The notes under the pieces: generated by a model
The model's database searches: none
Seen by the model: only the letters and a program-made list of their open reading frames with translations
What the model was told of the DNA's origin: nothing
Assembly (NCBI GenBank): GCA_036489445.1
Contig: DASXFV010000031.1
Coordinates: 1 to 64,000 of the forward strand
From: DAIDKA01 sp036489445
GTDB lineage: Bacteria; Pseudomonadota; Gammaproteobacteria; Steroidobacterales; Steroidobacteraceae
Direction of reading: 5' to 3'
DNA length: 64,000 nt
Program-made: the position numbers and the translations under genes
Part shown: piece by piece, positions 60,337 to 64,000 of the stretch
Numbering within the stretch: position 1 is the stretch's first letter
Layout: each line of letters begins with the position of its first letter

Positions 60337-61166
60337 AGCTCGCGGGACTTAGCGTCGGTGCCGATCAGCCCCTGTTTCTGATCGCCGGGCCGTGCGTCAT
60401 CGAGGGCGCGGCGCTGACGCAGGAAATCGCCGGCACCCTGGTGGAACTGACCGCGCGGCTCGGTGTGCCCTTCATTTTCAAGGCATCCTTCGACAAGGCC
60501 AATCGCTCCTCACGCGACAGCTACCGGGGGCCGGGAATGCAAGCGGGTCTTGCGGTGCTGGAGTCCGTGCGCAAGATCTTCCAGGTCCCCGTGCTCACCG
60601 ATGTGCACGAGGACACCCCGCTGTCCGAGGTCGCTGCCGTGGTCGATGTGCTGCAGACCCCGGCCTTCCTGTGCCGGCAGACCAATTTCATCACCAACGT
60701 CGCCTCACAAGGCAAACCCGTCAATATCAAGAAGGGCCAGTTTCTATCTCCCTGGGAAATGCGCAACGTGGTCGAGAAGGCCCGCAGCACCGGCAACGAT
60801 GCCATCATGGTATGTGAGCGTGGCTTTTCCTTCGGTTACAACAACCTGATCACCGATATGCGCTCGCTGGCGATCATGCGCGAGACGCACTGCCCGGTGG
60901 TGTTTGATGCCACGCATTCGGTGCAGCTGCCCGGCGGGGCGGGCAAGTCCTCGGGCGGCCAGCGCGAGTTCGTGCCGGTGCTCGCACGGGCTGCGGTTGC
61001 GGCGGGCGTCGCGGGGGTTTTCATGGAGACCCATCCCCAGCCTGAGAAGGCGCTCTCCGACGGTCCCAATGCCTGGCCCCTCGCGCGTATGCAGTCGCTG
61101 CTGGAAACGCTGGTTGAACTGGACCGCATCGTCAAGCAAAAACCTTTCGAGGAATCGCTGTTATGA
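60333..61166 (+). CDS. kdsA: 3-deoxy-8-phosphooctulonate synthase
   Basis: Condenses PEP with arabinose 5-phosphate to give KDO-8-phosphate for the LPS inner core. 277 residues. IAGPCVIEG, FKASFDKANRSS, RGPGMQAGLAVLE and FDATHSVQLPGG are conserved. It overlaps pyrG upstream and eno downstream by 4 bp each; the pyrG-kdsA-eno order is typical of gammaproteobacteria and relatives. Confidence 0.97.
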   Translation: MKLAGLSVGADQPLFLIAGPCVIEGAALTQEIAGTLVELTARLGVPFIFKASFDKANRSSRDSYRGPGMQAGLAVLESVRKIFQVPVLTDVHEDTPLSEVAAVVDVLQTPAFLCRQTNFITNVASQGKPVNIKKGQFLSPWEMRNVVEKARSTGNDAIMVCERGFSFGYNNLITDMRSLAIMRETHCPVVFDATHSVQLPGGAGKSSGGQREFVPVLARAAVAAGVAGVFMETHPQPEKALSDGPNAWPLARMQSLLETLVELDRIVKQKPFEESLL

Positions 61167-62443
61167 GCCGTATCGTTGAGATCCGCGGGCGTGAAATCAT
61201 GGACTCCCGCGGCAACCCCACGGTGGAGGCCGACGTCATTCTGGAGTCCGGCGCACAGGGCCGCGCCGCGGTGCCCTCGGGCGCGTCCACCGGAACGCGC
61301 GAAGCGGTGGAGCTGCGGGACGGGGACAGCAAGCGCTATGGGGGCAAGGGCGTGCTCAAGGCGGTCGAGCATGTCAACACCGTGCTGCGCCAGGCGGTGC
61401 TGGGTCGGGACGCGCGCGATCAGGAGGGCCTCGACAGGGTGATGATCGATTTGGATGGCACCGAGACCAAGGGCCGTCTGGGCGCCAATGCACTGCTGGC
61501 GATTTCTCTGGCCAGTGCGCATGCGGCCGCGGCCGCCGAGAAGCTGCCGCTGTTCCGGTACCTGGGCAAAGGCCGCGAGCCGGTGATGCCGGTGCCGATG
61601 ATGAACATCGTCAACGGCGGCGCGCACGCCAACAACAGCCTCGACATCCAGGAATTCATGATCCTGCCCGTCGGCGCGCCGAGCTTTCGCGAGGCGTTGC
61701 GCTACGGAGCGGAGATCTTCCACGCGCTGAAGAAAATCCTCAGCGATCAGGGTCTCTCCACCGCGGTCGGGGATGAAGGGGGCTTCGCCCCGGATCTCGG
61801 CTCCAACGAGGAGGCCGTGGAGATCATTCTTCAGGCCATCGACAAGGCCGGCTACAAGGCGGGCAAGGAAATCTACCTGGGTCTGGATGCCGCCAGTTCC
61901 GAGTTCTACAGGGACGGGCGCTACGAACTGAGCTCGGAGAAGCGGCGCTTCACGGCCACCGAATTCACCAAGTACCTGGCGGACCTTGCCGCGCGCTATC
62001 CGATCATCACGATTGAGGATGGCATGAGCGAGTCGGACTGGTCAGGCTGGGGCGAGCTGACCCGCGCCGTGGGGGATCGGCTCCAGCTGGTCGGTGACGA
62101 CCTGTTCGTGACCAACACCAGGATTCTGGCCGAAGGCATTGCCAAGCACACTGCCAATGCCATTCTCATCAAACCCAATCAGATCGGCACTCTGACGGAG
62201 ACCCTGGCGGCCATCACCATGGCCGAGAAGGCCGGCTACGCCTCGGTGATCTCGCATCGTTCGGGTGAGACCGAGGATGTCACCATCGCCGATCTGGCGG
62301 TGGCGACGGCCGCCTCCCAGATCAAGACCGGCTCGCTGTCACGGTCGGATCGCACCGCCAAGTACAACCAGCTGCTGCGCATCGAGCTGGCTCTGGGCAA
62401 GGTGCGTTACGCGGGCCGCGACGCGTTCCCGGTAAAGTTGTAG
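61163..62443 (+). CDS. eno: Enolase
   Basis: Interconverts 2-phosphoglycerate and PEP. It has 426 residues. GREIMDSRGNPTVEADV and PSGASTGTREAVELRDGD are N-terminal signatures; GDDLFVTNT, LIKPNQIGTLTE and SHRSGETEDVTIADLAV form the metal and substrate site, with the catalytic Lys in KPNQ. It lies 11 bp before ftsB. Confidence 0.98.
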   Translation: MSRIVEIRGREIMDSRGNPTVEADVILESGAQGRAAVPSGASTGTREAVELRDGDSKRYGGKGVLKAVEHVNTVLRQAVLGRDARDQEGLDRVMIDLDGTETKGRLGANALLAISLASAHAAAAAEKLPLFRYLGKGREPVMPVPMMNIVNGGAHANNSLDIQEFMILPVGAPSFREALRYGAEIFHALKKILSDQGLSTAVGDEGGFAPDLGSNEEAVEIILQAIDKAGYKAGKEIYLGLDAASSEFYRDGRYELSSEKRRFTATEFTKYLADLAARYPIITIEDGMSESDWSGWGELTRAVGDRLQLVGDDLFVTNTRILAEGIAKHTANAILIKPNQIGTLTETLAAITMAEKAGYASVISHRSGETEDVTIADLAVATAASQIKTGSLSRSDRTAKYNQLLRIELALGKVRYAGRDAFPVKL

Positions 62444-62454
62444 GCTTATCCGCT

Positions 62455-62772
62455 GTGAAATGGCTGGCAATAGCGCTGGGCGTCGTGATCGCGATACTGC
62501 AGTACCGACTGTGGTTGTCGGACAGCGGTGTGCGTGAGCTGGCGCGCATGCAGGATGCCGTGACTGCGCAGCGGGCGCAGTCCGCTGCGCTGGTGGATCG
62601 CAACCGGCAATTGGCCGCCGAGGTGCGGGATCTGAAGACCGGCATGGCGGCCCTGGAGGAGCGGGCGCGCAGCGAGCTGGGGATGATCGCCCGCAACGAA
62701 ACCTACTACCAGGTGGTCCCCGCGAAATCCGATGTCCCCCGGCCGCCCGCGGGGCAAGTGGCCGCGCGCTGA
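62455..62772 (+). CDS. ftsB: Cell division protein FtsB
   Basis: Bitopic inner-membrane divisome protein acting with FtsL and FtsQ. It has 105 residues from GTG 62455. A short cytoplasmic start, one transmembrane helix (WLAIALGVVIAILQYRLWL), then a periplasmic coiled coil (about 30-75) rich in Ala/Arg/Glu, and ELGMIARNETYYQVV, the FtsB signature. The eno-ftsB-ispD order is standard. Confidence 0.93.
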   Translation: MKWLAIALGVVIAILQYRLWLSDSGVRELARMQDAVTAQRAQSAALVDRNRQLAAEVRDLKTGMAALEERARSELGMIARNETYYQVVPAKSDVPRPPAGQVAAR

Positions 62773-62786
62773 GCGTTTCGGGCACC

Positions 62787-63980
62787 TTGCACTACTGGCT
62801 CATCATGCCTGCGGCGGGTTCCGGCAGCCGATTTGGCGCCGCGGTCCCCAAACAATACGCCCCGCTGCTGGGTCGCGCGGTCATCGAGTGGGCGCTGGCG
62901 CCGTTCCTGGCTGACCCGCAATGCTCCGGTATCGTGGTGGCACTGGCACCTGAGGATCCGTGGTGGCCGCAGGTCGCCGCGCGGTTGCCCGTCCCCGTCA
63001 CCACCGTCCTGGGCGGCGCCCACCGCAGCGAGTCGGTGCTCAAGGGCCTGCAGGGACTGGGTGGCCGGGCGGGCGAGCGCGATTGGGTGCTGGTGCACGA
63101 TGCGGCCAGACCCTGTCTGACGCCTGAGGATCTTGCCCGGCTGCTGCGCGCGCTCGAGCATGAGGAGACCGGCGGTCTGCTGGCCTCTCCCGGTGCGGAT
63201 ACCCTCAAGTATGGACCTGCGGGTGATCAGACCACGGTGGACCGGACCGTGGATCGCACCGGCCTGTGGCGGGCCCTGACCCCGCAGATGTTCCGCTGCG
63301 GCGCGCTGCGCCAGGCGCTGGAGGCTGCGCACCATGCGGGGCGTACACCGACCGATGAGTCCCAGGCCCTGGAATGGGCGGGTGCGCGGCCGCGGTTGGT
63401 GGCAGGCTCTGCGGCGAACCTCAAGGTGACCACTGCTCAGGATCTGGTGGTGGCGGCGGCAATATTGAATACCACGGCGGAGCAGGCCATGCGCATCGGA
63501 TCAGGATTCGACGTCCATACCTTTGGGGAAGGGGAGTTCGTCATGCTCGGCGGCGTACGCGTCCCGTACGGGCGGGGGGTCATCGCGCACTCCGACGGGG
63601 ATGTGATCCTGCACGCGCTGTGTGATGCGTTGCTGGGCGCCGCTGGCCTTGGCGACATTGGCCAGCATTTCCGGGACGATGATCCGCAGTGGCGGGGCGC
63701 GGACAGCAAGGGGTTTGTGCGCGGCGTGCTCGTGATGCTGGGCGAACGCAATCTTGCGGTGGTCAATGCCGACATCACGGTGCTCGCCGAGGCGCCCCGG
63801 CTCTCGCAGCATCGCGAGGAGATCCGCCGCAGCATCGCAGAACTGCTGGAGGTCGCCACCGACTGTGTGAACGTGAAGGCCACCACCACCGAGAAAATGG
63901 GCTTTCTGGGCCGCGGCGAGGGCCTGGCTGCCCAGGCCGTCGTGCTGCTGCGCTCGATGGCCTCCAGGCCCAGCCATTGA
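62787..63980 (+). CDS. ispDF: Fused IspD-IspF isoprenoid enzyme
   Basis: Bifunctional MEP-pathway protein of 397 residues. Residues 1-229 are IspD (MEP cytidylyltransferase): MPAAGSGSRFGAAVPKQY, GGAHRSESVLKGL, VHDAARPCL and DESQALEWAG. Residues 235-393 are IspF (MECDP synthase): RIGSGFDVHTF with metal ligands Asp242 and His244, AHSDGDVILHAL and TTTEKMGFLGRGEG. The reading frame is continuous through the join near base 63480. TTG 62787 is the likely start; ATG 62805 would remove the first beta strand. The enzyme between the two steps, IspE, is not included. Confidence 0.95.
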   Translation: MHYWLIMPAAGSGSRFGAAVPKQYAPLLGRAVIEWALAPFLADPQCSGIVVALAPEDPWWPQVAARLPVPVTTVLGGAHRSESVLKGLQGLGGRAGERDWVLVHDAARPCLTPEDLARLLRALEHEETGGLLASPGADTLKYGPAGDQTTVDRTVDRTGLWRALTPQMFRCGALRQALEAAHHAGRTPTDESQALEWAGARPRLVAGSAANLKVTTAQDLVVAAAILNTTAEQAMRIGSGFDVHTFGEGEFVMLGGVRVPYGRGVIAHSDGDVILHALCDALLGAAGLGDIGQHFRDDDPQWRGADSKGFVRGVLVMLGERNLAVVNADITVLAEAPRLSQHREEIRRSIAELLEVATDCVNVKATTTEKMGFLGRGEGLAAQAVVLLRSMASRPSH

Positions 63981-64000
63981 TGCTGCAGCAGTGGCGGCAG
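63980..64000 (+). CDS. Start of a gene cut by the window edge
   Basis: ATG at 63980 overlaps the last base of the ispDF stop, and seven codons (MLQQWRQ) remain open to the edge. In gammaproteobacteria truD often follows ispF, so truD is possible, but seven residues cannot show this. Confidence 0.25.

Noticed and set aside
1..64000. Mobile elements, prophage, tRNA or rRNA genes
   Set aside because: No transposase, integrase, phage or restriction genes, no tRNA cloverleaf with a T-loop GTTCGA in proper context and no rRNA-like sequence were recognised.

Overview
The window is GC-rich, densely coded chromosomal DNA from a Gram-negative bacterium, most likely a gammaproteobacterium of the Xanthomonadales/Nevskiales type. 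The basis is gene content and order: glnD-map-rpsB-tsf-pyrH-frr-uppS-cdsA-dxr-bamA-skp-lpxD-fabZ-lpxA-lpxB-rnhB-dnaE-accA-tilS-pyrG-kdsA-eno-ftsB-ispDF, yoaA next to tsaB, GTP-type PEP carboxykinase, dsbB and several porins. I cannot name a genus. I saw no rRNA, tRNA, insertion sequence, prophage or CRISPR array.

Region 1 (1-6.9 kb) has a short hairpin plus 11-bp tandem repeat at the left edge. It is followed by dusA, a cyclase-FHA signalling protein, convergent pckG, and the pair yoaA-tsaB. Region 2 (6.9-18.9 kb) is a phosphate-starvation block: phoB, phoR, phoU, then dsbB and divergent dapE, then pstS-pstC-pstA-pstB-pstB-phoU with two ATPase paralogues and a second, divergent PhoU. A porin on the opposite strand follows. 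Sequences resembling PhoB boxes (7-mers like CTGTCAT repeated every 11 bp) lie before pstS, before this porin and before a second porin at 31.1 kb. Weaker ones lie before phoB and phoU. PhoBR probably controls inner-membrane Pst uptake and two outer-membrane porins.

Region 3 (19-28.6 kb, all minus strand) is a five-gene operon: response regulator, histidine kinase, RND pump, membrane-fusion protein and outer-membrane lipoprotein. Upstream of it lie an uncharacterised Cys-rich lipoprotein gene and an MgtC-family gene. Region 4 (28.7-33.4 kb) holds an orphan sulfate-binding protein, the second Pho-box porin, a small secreted protein of unknown function and a third porin. Region 5 (33.4-38.9 kb, minus) is dapD-dapC-glnD with 4-bp stop/start overlaps, followed by map.

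Region 6 (39-64 kb, plus) is a long housekeeping cluster for translation (rpsB, tsf, frr), nucleotide synthesis (pyrH, pyrG), isoprenoid and phospholipid precursors (uppS, cdsA, dxr, ispDF), outer-membrane assembly and lipid A (bamA, skp, lpxD, fabZ, lpxA, lpxB, kdsA), DNA replication (rnhB, dnaE), fatty acids (accA), tRNA modification (tilS), glycolysis (eno) and division (ftsB). Stop/start overlaps are common. Oddities are the absence of rseP between dxr and bamA, a roughly 110-residue Ala/Pro-rich tail on ribosomal protein S2, and fusion of IspD to IspF. The best candidate for something not fully described is the extended Pho system: duplicated PstB, divergent second PhoU and two Pho-box porins, one with a Thr/Ser tract in a presumed surface loop.
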